Assembly: GCA_934045905.1 (NCBI GenBank)
Contig: OW203762.1
Span: forward strand, 21,484,345 to 21,548,344
DNA: 64,000 nucleotides
DNA from: Leuctra nigra
Lineage: Eukaryota; Arthropoda; Insecta; Plecoptera; Leuctridae
Direction of reading: 5' to 3'
The notes beneath the pieces are model-generated. The model saw nothing but the letters and a program-made list of their open reading frames with translations, was not told where the DNA came from and searched no databases. A program made the translations under genes and the position numbers. Within the stretch, counting starts at the first letter, position 1. Every line of letters begins with the position of its first letter. Below are positions 37,753-49,700 of this stretch, piece by piece.

Positions 37753-38299
37753 TATTCTCCAATAAAATTGATGTCTGGTTGAGAGATGATTCTGACTTTG
37801 CGATAACCCTACTATGGCAGGCCGAGACACTCGTTGCCCACGTTACCAGCAGAATAGTAGTACTTACTACGATATTAAAGTGAAAACAGCGGAGATATGA
37901 GTTAGTAGATAATGCCAGTTGTGATAAGAGTCTTATATTAATACTCAGTCGTATGATTTGATTTAAATCTCAAGTATATCCACAATCAGGACTTTTTGCT
38001 ACCGTCACCGTGTACTGTCATTTTTGTGTTACCCTCCCCTCCTCACTCACTCACTTGACATCCAAGATAAAACAACAAAATTGGCAACATGTCAAACATT
38101 TGGTTCAAGGTTTCCGCTATTCACGCTACGATCGCTGTGCGCCGAAGCAGTACGTTACCTAGCGGCTATATTTGTAACTAGTTTGGGTCAGTCTGAAGAG
38201 GCCCGTCGAGAGGGACGAAAGTTTGGAGGGTTTTTATCCGGGAGGTTCGCGTTTTTGAACGGGGATTTGGGGAACGACATCTCCAAGAACAGTACCACC
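37753..38299. promoter_or_regulatory. Shared 5' region of ERMP1 (left) and TRIC (right)
   Basis: The two start codons face away from each other across 547 bp, with no other gene between them. The simplest reading is a bidirectional promoter. No TATA box is obvious at a defined distance. The right half (38000-38299) is more GC-rich and probably holds the TRIC 5' UTR. Confidence 0.6.
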
Positions 38300-38420
38300 A
38301 TGGATCCCGAAGCATTTTTGGACCTGGCCAACCAGGTCATAAAGTTAAAAATGTTTCCATATTTCGATATAGCCCACTGTGTATTGTGTGCCTTAGCTGT
38401 TCGCGACGACCTGGGAGCCG
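38300..38420 (+). CDS. TMEM38: TRIC exon 1
   Basis: ATG in a strong context (ACCACCATGG). It encodes 40 residues plus 1 nt: MDPEAFLDLANQVIKLKMFP, then the first membrane span through VRDDLGA. Donor AGCCG|GTGAGT, phase 1. The open frame extends upstream but has no earlier ATG. Confidence 0.9.
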
Positions 38421-40706
38421 GTGAGTATAGACAAAGTTTACAACATCTACCACAATTACCCCCCCCCCCCCCTCGCCGTCCAGCACGTGTGTCCCATGCT
38501 GCACAATGCGTATTTCTAAAAACTAATCATTATTTTATTATCTCGACGAAGACCTCGGAATTGAAGCCCTTCTCCGCGTTACCAGAGAAAATTGATTCGG
38601 ATTCATCGACCATGAGTTAGCTAACAAAAAAAGGAAAACCTATCGCAACAAATCCAATAAAACTGTATTGATCCAGTTGAACTAGAATGCAGAGTGTAGG
38701 TACTACAATTGTCCTGTAAAATACACAGCATAGACGGATAGACAATAACACCATGAATGACAAGATGCCTTCTTTATCTCCGTTTATCGGACATTATATT
38801 ATCTGGACATGTCTACTTTTCGTTCAAAATATCGCGGTTTTTATCAATCATCCAATGAGAAATCAGAATCAATCCTTTTGGCGCCAAAGTTTTATTCCAT
38901 TTCTTTCAAATATAAAACGTGACTCTTCATTCTAAGTATTTTAATATCACAAAGTTATGATCATTTCCTTTAGCGTTCTAGATAAATTGTGGTTGTGATG
39001 CTTCCAAGTACACATTTCCTGTCTCTTGGCTACTTAGTTGTCTTGCAAGCGATTTTACAGAGACATGCAAACCGAACGGCGTGGCCCTAACATTGAAACA
39101 TTCTTCCTGTGTGGCTCATTTGGCTCTCGTCCCGAACTTGTCTTATTTCGGGGACTTTTTGTCGGTCTGTCGGGGAGAGAGAGTCTCGAGATATTTCTGG
39201 GAGATGTTCCCTTGGTAGAGGCGAGCCGGAATACAAGCGTTTATATCAGAAACTTGATGCTAACTCACTAATTGCTTTTAAGTAATTGTAACAAATTAGG
39301 ATAATTAATCTTGAACTTTAAATTTTCTTATTGCGTTCACAGAAGATATGATGACATTTACGATCACATTCCCGGACATTTTGAAGATGAAATTTGATTT
39401 ATATTTTGGAACACATTTTGTTGGACCGCTCAAAGGATAAGGGGGCAGCATTTTCATCTTCTTTGGAGGTTACACAGTGCATAATTATTTAATTCAATTG
39501 TTTTGTTTTGTCAACCATGTTAGCAGCAAAATGCGAAAATTTGCAATAATAAGTTGATGATTCCGTATATAAAATTAATTTGAGGCATTATTAATAACAT
39601 TATGAATGTTGTGAACTATTTTATTAGTTTTATTACCTAATGGACCTATGAAATCGCTCAGCTTGGACCACTTCTAACTATTTCCGCCTCCTTCTTCAGT
39701 GCAATACCAAGAAATACAATGAATCTTGTAGGTACCACAAGTATAAAACATCGTTGTCTCAATTAGGTACCGATTCCCAACAATAAAGCTAAATGCATTT
39801 TTGCTATTATCAATAGATTTTTATTTACTTTTGTTGGAAAGGTGAAGCTACGGTTGAAATGTATGTGATTTTTCTTCGGATGTTTTTAGGAAATTGAATT
39901 TAAGGTAATTGCTCGGTACCTACTTATCTCTGTTTGCCCCACTTAGTATTCACTATTCAGTATTCTACACTCTGTACTCTTATCAACAACATGTGATGTG
40001 TTTTACCACAGGTATTAGTTTTACTATCTTCTTGAGATAACACATTACACTGTTGACTGACTTCAATGTTACCTCGTCAAAATAAATTCAGTAGCATTGT
40101 TCATTTCTTAACATTTCGTTAACGAATCAAATCAAAAGAAGTTTATCAAAATGCATAACATAAATAATTTATAATAACAAAAGAGAGATAACTCTGGGAT
40201 GTGGGACTATTATTAAAGGAATTTCATATTAAATCAATCCCAATTAATCATTAAATGGATGTTACATATATATTCAATATCAAAATATAGGTACTTTTGC
40301 TAAAGAACATTTTTATTATCTGAAAACTACATTTGGTGGCAGATGTGGGTTATTTGAATTTCTGAGGAGTGAATTATATTAATGGACCATTGATAGAGTG
40401 ATAGTTTTTTTATTTGACTAAGACTTTATTGTAGGTATCTAGTGGAGCGGTCGCTCCACGCCAGCCAAGTCGTACGGCGCGCGCACACACTCATTTAAAA
40501 AGGCTGGAGCAAACCCACTTTTACTGTAAGCATCAAAGTGGCATTTTCGGCCTACTGGATCTTAAAATTGGAAAATCTCACATTGTTGCGATATATCTTA
40601 ATTTCGAGCTATGGCCCACCCTACAACATATACCAAATTTGGGAACAATAGGTTACGCCCTTTGCGCGCTAGAGGGCCGTGAAAACAGTGTTTTAGGGCG
40701 GTTTTC

Positions 40707-40738
<32 letters not shown>

Positions 40739-43700
40739 CTCAGTAGTAGTAGTAGTAGTAGTCTCCTGGAATTCAAATCCGGTAAACAGGCCACAGCCTA
40801 ATCGGCTGAACCGATTGATCCCACATTTTTACCACATGTGCACTTTTGGCGTCTGATTTAACCTTCACCCCATGAATTTTTTGTGCCGCCATTTTGAAAC
40901 CGGAAGTGACGTCATATCTCGTCAACGGCTGGACCGATTGGAACGAAAATTGCGCCAAACGATTCAGACGGTCATCTATATGCATGATAAGTAGCAAAAG
41001 ACTGAACATTATGTTAAAGAAACCGGAAATGACGTAATGAAATTTGAAATACATCGATTGACTTTTTGGCAACAAAGGTTTAACCGATTATTTTGATATT
41101 TACCTATGTAACGTATGTACTTTTGACGTCTCATGTGACTTGTTATAAAACCAACCGGAAGCCGCCATTTTGAAACCGGAAGTGACATCATATCTCAATA
41201 ACGGCTAAGTAGATTTCAACGAAACCAGCGCAAAACAATTTAGACGGTCAACTTTATGTATTATCATCAATAATATTTGCAGTTTCCCATACCTAAACCG
41301 GAAATGACGTCACACATTTTAATAAACTCACAAATTTTTATTTTGATGCAATAAATATACTATTTGAGACAGCTTATAAAATTGTTATCATGTTTAAAAT
41401 ATACTTCAAGGGGTCTGAGATTTCAGCCGCCATTTTTAAACCGGAAGTAACGTCATATTTTAAAAACTGGTAGACAAATCGGTGTGAAACTAGCGCCAAA
41501 CGATTCGGAAGGCCATCTCTATGGAATATGAACAGTACAAATAGAATTTTCCTATTTATGAGACCGGAAATGACGTCATTCAAATTTATAAATTATTATA
41601 ATTCCCTCCTATACAATAAATACATATTCAGAAAGCTTAAAATGATACACATCATTTATAGAAATAAATTCTATGTGGCATTGCAGAAAGTTCAGCAGCC
41701 ATTTTGAAACCCGAAGTGTTGCCATATCTCGGAACTGGGTTGACTGATTGGAATGAAACCTTTGCTATTCTTCGTGAAAGATCATTTAAAGCAATTATTT
41801 AGGACCATAAACTGCTATTCATTAGTGGTAACCAAATTGTAAAGGGTGATGATTTTTTAAAAGAATTTAGTAATTGTTCATTTCATATGTGTCACAAGTT
41901 GTTAGAATAAACTAAAAAAAGGAGTGATATCCCCATAAAAAAACACTTCGTGTAAAAATACCAGCCAAGTCTCTTGTACTAAAAAAAATATGAAATCTAA
42001 AAATTCTGCACTGAAAAGTAATGATATCAAAAAATTTGCCAAGTCAAAACTTTATTTGAAAATCAAAAAATACTTGGCGCATCGATTTTTTAGGGCATTT
42101 TAGGTATTCTATATGTTTGTATATTTTATGTATTTTATATCTGGCCTATACTTCTAAGCTATTAATATACACGATGCGCCAAGTATTTTTTGATTTTCAA
42201 ATAAAGTTTTGACTTGGCAAATTTTTTGATATCATTACTTTTCAGTGCAGAATTTTTAGATTTCATATTTTTTTTTAGTACAAGAGACTTGGCTGGTATT
42301 TTTACACGAAGTGTTTTTTATGGGGATAGAACCTACTAGATACAATAGCTGAAAATACAGAACAGACTTTAGAGTACAGTTTATTGTTTCAACTTTCAAT
42401 AAATACAAAGAGTGTGTGGTTAATGTGGCATAATCAGCTGAAACATTGGAATGAACCTGGTTTTTCTGTGAATATTGTTTCATATTGTTTAAATAGGTAC
42501 CTTTACCTACTTGAAACAAGAAAGTTACAATTTGATTGTAAAACTACAAATGGTGGCAGCGGTAGGATAGGATTTCAACATTATTCATAAGAGTCACCAA
42601 CCAAGAGGCCTATTCTATAACATTTTCCCAATTCCATGCTGATGGAATCCGGCCGCGGCCATAAGGATTAACATTGAATGAAATCGAATTCAAATTGAAT
42701 TAGTAATTTAAAAGTTCTAGAATAAGTCCCCGAGTAACAACTAAAAGATGATGTGTTTTGAATTGTCAGGGGCTCAGGCCTTCTCCCGGAAGCACCCGAT
42801 GTCCTGCGACTAACAAGTGATGTGTTTTGACTTGACAGGGGCTCAGGCCTTCTCCCGGAAGCACCCGATGTCCTGCGACTAACAAGTGATGTGTTTTGAA
42901 TTGACAGGGGCTCAGGCCTTCTCCCGGAAGCACCCGATGTCCTGCGACTAACAAGTGATGTGTTTTGAATTGCTAGGGGCTCAGGCCTTCTCCCGGAAGC
43001 ACCCGATGTCCTGCGACTAACAAGTGATGTGTTTTGAATTGCTAGGGGCTCAGGCCTTCTCCCGGAAGCACCCGATGTCCTGCGACTAACAAGTGATGTG
43101 TTTTGAATTGACAGGGGCTCAGGCCTTCTCCCGGAAGCACCCGATGTCCTGCGACTAACAAGTGATGTGTTTTGAATTGACAGGGGCTCAGGCCTTCTCC
43201 CGGAAGCACCCGATGTGTTGCGACTAACAAGTGATGTGTTTTGAATTGCCAGGGGCTCAGGCCTTCTCCCGGAAGCACCCGATGTCCTGCGACTAACAAG
43301 TGATGTGTTTTGAATTGACAGGGGCTCAGGCCTTCTCCCGGAAGCACCCGATGTCCTGCGACTAACAAGTGATGTGTTTTGACTTGACAGGGGCTTAGGC
43401 CTTCTCCTGGAAGCACCCGATGTCCTGCGACTATCAAGTGATGTGTTTTGACTTGACAGGGGCTCAGGCCTTCTCCCGGAAGCACCCGATGTCCTGCGAC
43501 TAACAAGTGATGTGTTATGAATTGACAGGGGCTCAGGCCTTCTCCCGGAAGCACCCGATGTCCTGCGACTAACAAGTGATGTGTTTTGACTTGACAGGGG
43601 CTCAGGCCTTCTCCCGGAAGCACCCGATGTCCTGCGACTAACAAGTGATGTGTTTTGACTTGACAGGGGCTCAGGCCTTCTCCCGGAAGCACCCGATGTC

Positions 43701-46700
43701 CTGCGACTAACAAGTGATGTGTTATGAATTGACAGGGGCTCAGGCCTTCTCCCGGAAGCACCCGATGTCCTGCGACTAACAAGTGATGTGTTTTGACTTG
43801 ACAGGGGCTCAGGCCTTCTCCCGGAAGCACCCGATGTCCTGCGACTAACAAGTGATGTGTTTTGACTTGACAGGGGCTCAGGCCTTCTCCCGGAAGCACC
43901 CGATGTCCTGCGACTAACAAGTGATGTGTTTTGACTTGCCAGGGGCTCAGGCCTTCTCCCGGAAGCACCCGATGTCCTGCGACTAACAAGTGATGTGTTT
44001 TGACTTGACAGGGGCTCAGGCCTTCTCCCGGAAGCACCCGATGTCCTGCGACTAACAAGTGATGTGTTTTGACTTGACAGGGGCTCAGGCCTTCTCCCGG
44101 AAGCACCCGATGTCCTGCGACTAACAAGTGATGTGTTATGAATTGACAGGGGCTCAGGCCTTCTCCCGGAAGCACCCGATGTCCTGCGACTAACAAGTGA
44201 TGTGTTTTGAATTGACAGGGGCTCAGGCCTTCTCCCGGAAGCACCCGATGTCCTGCGACTAACAAGTGATGTGTTTTGAATTGACAGGGGCTCAGGCCTT
44301 CTCCCGGAAGCACCCGATGTCCTGCGACTAACAAGTGATGTGTTTTGACTTGACAGGGGCTCAGGCCTTCTCCCGGAAGCACCCGATGTCCTGCGACTTA
44401 CAAGTGATGTGTTTTGAATTGACAGGGGCTCAGGCCTTCTCCCGGAAGCACCCGATGTCCTGCGACTTACAAGTGATGTGTTTTGAATTGACAGGGGCTC
44501 AGGCCTTCTCCCGGAAGCACCCGATGTCCTGCGACTAACAAGTGATGTGTTTTGAATTGACAGGGGCTCAGGCCTTCTCCCGGAAGCACCCGATGTCCTG
44601 CGACTAACAAGTGATGTGTTTTGACTTGACAGGGGCTCAGGCCTTCTCCCGGAAGCACCCGATGTCCTGCTGGCTGTCCTACATGTTGGTGGTGTTCGCC
44701 GGAGGAATGCTCTGCAACGGACTCTTGGGAGAACCCATCTTGGCCCCCCTCAAGAACACACCGCAACTAGTAGTCGCCACGATTGTGTGGTGAGTACCAT
44801 ACCCTATTATGCAACTTTAAATTCCCGATTCTCATGGAATCCGATTCGGTGCAATGTTTAACCATATGGCCGTGAATCGGATTCCAAGAGAAAAGGGAAT
44901 TTTAGAGTTATAGAATAGGAACCAACTAGTTTGGTTTTAGAGCCGGATAAGAACCGAAATAAATTTTCCGAATAGCCGGTACCGCTAAGTTTATACGTAC
45001 CTATCTAGTAAAAATTAAAACAAACTAGAACTTAGATTTGTAAACACGTTAAGACCATCTATAAAAGATTAATGTCTCTCAGTTTTAATGACGTCTTTGA
45101 TGAATGGATTCTTCCATATTTTTTAAAAGCTTCTGGAAGTGTTTTCATTTTTTAAATCTGACAGAATAAGAGTTCAGGAGATATGAATGTTTTGGCTATG
45201 GGCCATATACTGTGCATTCGGAACGCAGTCATCGTCCATACATTTGCACACATTTTATGCACCTGTTTGAACTATAATTTATGAATAATTTGATAAACGG
45301 ATCACGTAATCTTTATGTAGGAACCGATGTTTTAGAGGATTGAACATTACACCAAAGAGGATGATTTCACCCTTTTTAATTGAGTTAAAACTGGTGTTCA
45401 ACACTCCGTGTAGACGTGAAATTGAAGCATAGCAAAATACCAATTTGACTTCAAGAATAAATTCTAACTCAATGAATTGAATTCAATATTGAACCGTGTC
45501 AACTACCTATAGGCAATTACCTTTCGATATTCAATAACCTCCCCTAACAGCATAAGATTATTATCAACGTCTCTTCAGAAGCATTTTTATCAACTTTTGA
45601 TTAATAATTATGTCCTGATTGGTTCACATAATTTACCAGCAAAGTTCACTGACCCCACACAGTTTGCTCAAGCTCAATGAACATTTCTTTGTCTCAATTT
45701 CCAATACAGGGTTTGCTAGAATTGCGTAGAAACTAGAAATTGTTATCCAAACTAGTATATTGTGCTGTTAGTTAGTTTATGTTGTTCAACAACGATACGT
45801 TTGTTTGTATTCCCGATTAATTCATTTTTTTTTTTTATATCTGACAAAATTAAATTAGGTTATGTTAGTCATTGATAATATCTAATCTGTAATATTTCAG
45901 TGTCCTTATCTGAAGAGCACGACACACATTCTTGATTAATAAACGAATCCTTACACTTAATTTAATTAAAACATGAATGTATTATTAATTTTATAAAGTG
46001 GCAACAGTGCATGGCAACACAGACGATTGCCGCATTATGTTCTGTAAAAATCGGACGGTTAAAATATCCTAGCTTGTACATTTACTTTGCTTCTATGAGT
46101 GTAATAATGGAAACTCCATACCTTCATTCTCTAAGTCTAGGCAAGCATGCATTGTTCTCATTTGGCTAAGTAGACATGACATCTCTAGACCAAAACAAAG
46201 CACGTACTTTGCGAAGAACGACTTTGCGATAGACGCTACCTGCGTCTATTTACTCAATAGTTTTCACGCCCCTGACGGATCATTCCTATAAAATATAAAC
46301 GAAATGGTCCTCTTTCATGCAACAGGTATTACATTCAGACTGTTTGGAAGAGAGATGATGCTAGAGAGAAGATCTGCATATTCTTAATCCAACTGCTATT
46401 GACGTAAAACAAACACAAGAACTTCCTTCCGCACCTCCAGGAGTTTCTTATCCTTCTCTTTGCGTCAGTCAGTGTAAAAATAGACCATTTTACTGCGTTT
46501 ATAAATACCAGCCACGTGGGTTAGTAGAGTCACTTGAGGGTTTTTATGTTTCTTGTCTAATTCACATTGCATTGCTTTTAACTAAATACAAAATAAAAAC
46601 TCTGTAACGAAAACTTTTGCCTTGCTGAGAGATGTTAGTCCATTCGATGATTTTCTGCTCCAATGGGTTATAAACTAATCTACTGTAGTTCGGAAGATTT

Positions 46701-49700
46701 TTTTTTTTTTTTGAATAGTTAAAACAGGTCTAGTCGTCACCTGCATCTACTGAATTCATGTGACCTTCAACCAACAAAAATACACCTGCATCCAAGATCC
46801 AAGGCTCCGTGCACAATGTAACCCATGAATTTAGGAGTTAAATTAAGAATGTTTATTCCATCATGAGTGACACTGTGATCTATATTAATAAGCCAATAGT
46901 TAGCAGTGCCCAAACTTTTCCTTATTTATTTTCATTATGCTTTGTAATTGGAATGAGACCTTTGAGGATGAGAGGCGTCTGAGAAATGTTGGATAATTAT
47001 GCTTGTCAGTGGCGGACTGGGCCGGAACGACCCGTGATGAGTCGATGCAAAAGGTGCGGATAAACAAGTGAAACAGATGAACCCATAAAACAGATTAGAA
47101 AAAAAACAAAGAAAACTATATATATATTTTTTTTTTGAAATTTTATTTTTTTAGAAAAGTACAAATTACATGTTATTGTAGCCCCGCTAAACCAATAGGA
47201 TGGCTTGTCTGCGGGGCTACACACTAACTATAAATACAATTAAAAACACTAAATACACTAAAAATACATTTATAATACACTCAAGGGAAGAATGCACACA
47301 CAGTAACATGTATTCAAAAACTATATATCTACTAATTTCAGCAATCAAGGAAAATTATGCATTTGGAAGATTTGAAAGATTCTCGGAGACCCGCATTTTC
47401 TAATGATATTTTTAACATCTGATATCTTCTTCAAATTTCTTAATTCATGAGGGAGCATATTAAAATAACGAGGAATTAATGATTTTCTGTTTTGCAAACC
47501 ATATGAATTATAATGTTAACTTGGGGCCACGTATCTATCTTTATTTCTAGTACCATAATTATGTTGCACTGGTAACACTGGGTTGCACTGGACTTCTATG
47601 TGATATACTTCTTTATACTTCTTTGTAAAAAGCCCTGTAAACGAAAAGGTCCTGTAAACGAAAAGGTCCGGGATCAGTCACAGCAAAAGGCCAAGACAAA
47701 AAATTTGAGGGCCTTGTTCATTTTGGCAGTATTTAGTTAAAAACACTAATTCCAATGCGCTCTTTGAAATTTGAAAAAAGGAAAACTAAGTAAAACCATA
47801 ATGTAAATTTTCAACAGATCATCTCGACACTACTAAAATGGGCTTGAAATATCTTACACTCGGGGCCCTCCAAATGAAAGGGCCAAAACAGATTAAACAG
47901 GAAGGGCACAGAAATAGCGTAATATGACTTTTAAAATATGAAGGGTACAGGGAAAGATCCTAGCAGTCCATTTTTGAAAAAAATAAATTTCCACGAAGTC
48001 TTCAAAAACGCAATTGAATTATCGATTTGTATGGAAGGACTGTGTGTATGTATGTACACTTCAGGAGCCGACTTGATTCCGAAAGGCATTCGGTGAATTG
48101 AAACTGGTCGGCACTAGCCTCATCAAGTTTCAACATAAAACTTTTTTTTTCATAGTTTCATCCGAATGTGACTCATAGAATTCTTCTCCTGTACCATTCA
48201 TATGAGAAAATGCTCAAGTCTGCTCTGGTATCGCTGGCCAGTCCGCCCCCGGGCCCAGGATCTAAGTCCTTGTTTAACTCTGTCAATGTCGCAGGTACGT
48301 GATCTTCTACATGCCGTTTGACATCGGCTACAAAGCAGCGAAGTTCCTCCCCGTCAAGATCGTCTGCTCGGCCATGAAGGAGGTCTACAGATGTAAGAAG
48401 GTCCCCGGGCCCAGGATCTAAGTCCTTGTTTAACTCTGTCAATGACGCAGGTACGTGATCTTCTACATGCCGTTTGACATCGGCTACAAAGCAGCGAAGT
48501 TCCTCCCCGTCAAGATCGTCTACTCGGCCATGAAGGAGGTCTACAGATGTAAGAAGGTCCCCGGGCCCAGGATCTAAGTCCTTGTTTAACTCTGTCAATG
48601 ACGCAGGTACGTGATCTTCTACATGCCGTTTGACATCGGCTACAAAGCAGCGAAGTTCCTCCCCGTCAAGATCGTCTACTCGGCCATGAAGGAGGTCTAC
48701 AGATGTAAGAAGGTCCCCGGGCCCAGGATCTAAGTCCTTGTTTAACTCTGTCAATGTCGCAGGTACGTGATCTTCTACATGCCGTTTGACATCGGCTACA
48801 AAGCAGCGAAGTTCCTCCCCGTCAAGATCGTCTACTCGGCCATGAAGGAGGTCTACAGATGTAAGAAGGTCCCCGGGCCCAGGATCTAAGTCCTTGTTTA
48901 ACTCTGTCAATGACGCAGGTACGTGATCTTCTACATGCCGTTTGACATCGGCTACAAAGCAGCGAAGTTCCTCCCCGTCAAGATCGTCTGCTCGGCCATG
49001 AAGGAGGTCTACAGATGTAAGAAGGTCCCCGGGCCCAGGATCTAAGTCCTTGTTTAACTCTGTCAATGACGCAGGTACGTGATCTTCTACATGCCGTTTG
49101 ACATCGGCTACAAAGCAGCGAAGTTCCTCCCCGTCAAGATCGTCTACTCGGCCATGAAGGAGGTCTACATATGTAAGAAGGTCCCCGGGCCCAGGATCTA
49201 AGTCCTTGTTTAACTCTGTCAATGTCGCAGGTACGTGATCTTCTACATGCCGTTTGATATCGGCTACAAAGCAGCGAAGTTCCTCCCCGTCAAGATCGTC
49301 TACTCTACTCGGCCATGAAGGAGGTCTACAGATGTAAGAAGGTCCCCGGGCCCAGGATCTAAGTCCTTGTTTAACTCTGTCAATGACGCAGGTACGTGAT
49401 CTTCTACATGCCGTTTGACATCGGCTACAAAGCAGCGAAGTTCCTCCCCGTCAAGATCGTCTGCTCGGCCATGAAGGAGGTCTACAGATGTAAGAAGGTC
49501 TACGACGGCGTCACTCACGCGGCCAAGTTGTACCCGAACGCCTACATCATCATGATACTCATCGGAACGCTGAAAGGTACCCGGGATGGTCTTCTTTGAC
49601 ATGGGGAGGATTGAGGATGTAGGGTGGGAACGGGTGGGAAGGAGGCTGTCGGGAACCTATTATCTCGTTCGAAGGAAACCACGCAACACCTCTTTCCATT

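Noticed and set aside
38024..38299. N-terminal extension of TRIC
   Set aside because: The open frame upstream has no ATG; the first ATG in good context is 38300, and the product then aligns with family N-termini.
43042..44382. 446-codon minus-strand ORF of perfect 23-residue repeats
   Set aside because: It is the antisense of the TRIC exon 2 acceptor array; the frame stays open only because the unit is 69 bp without antisense stops. No independent coding evidence.
42750..44632. CRISPR-like appearance (regular direct repeats)
   Set aside because: Units are contiguous with no unique spacers, the DNA is eukaryotic, and each unit is a copy of a TRIC exon boundary.
48173..49222. 349-codon minus-strand ORF of 52-residue repeats
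   Set aside because: Antisense of the exon 3 acceptor array, open by periodicity; the sense strand is an authentic TRIC exon.
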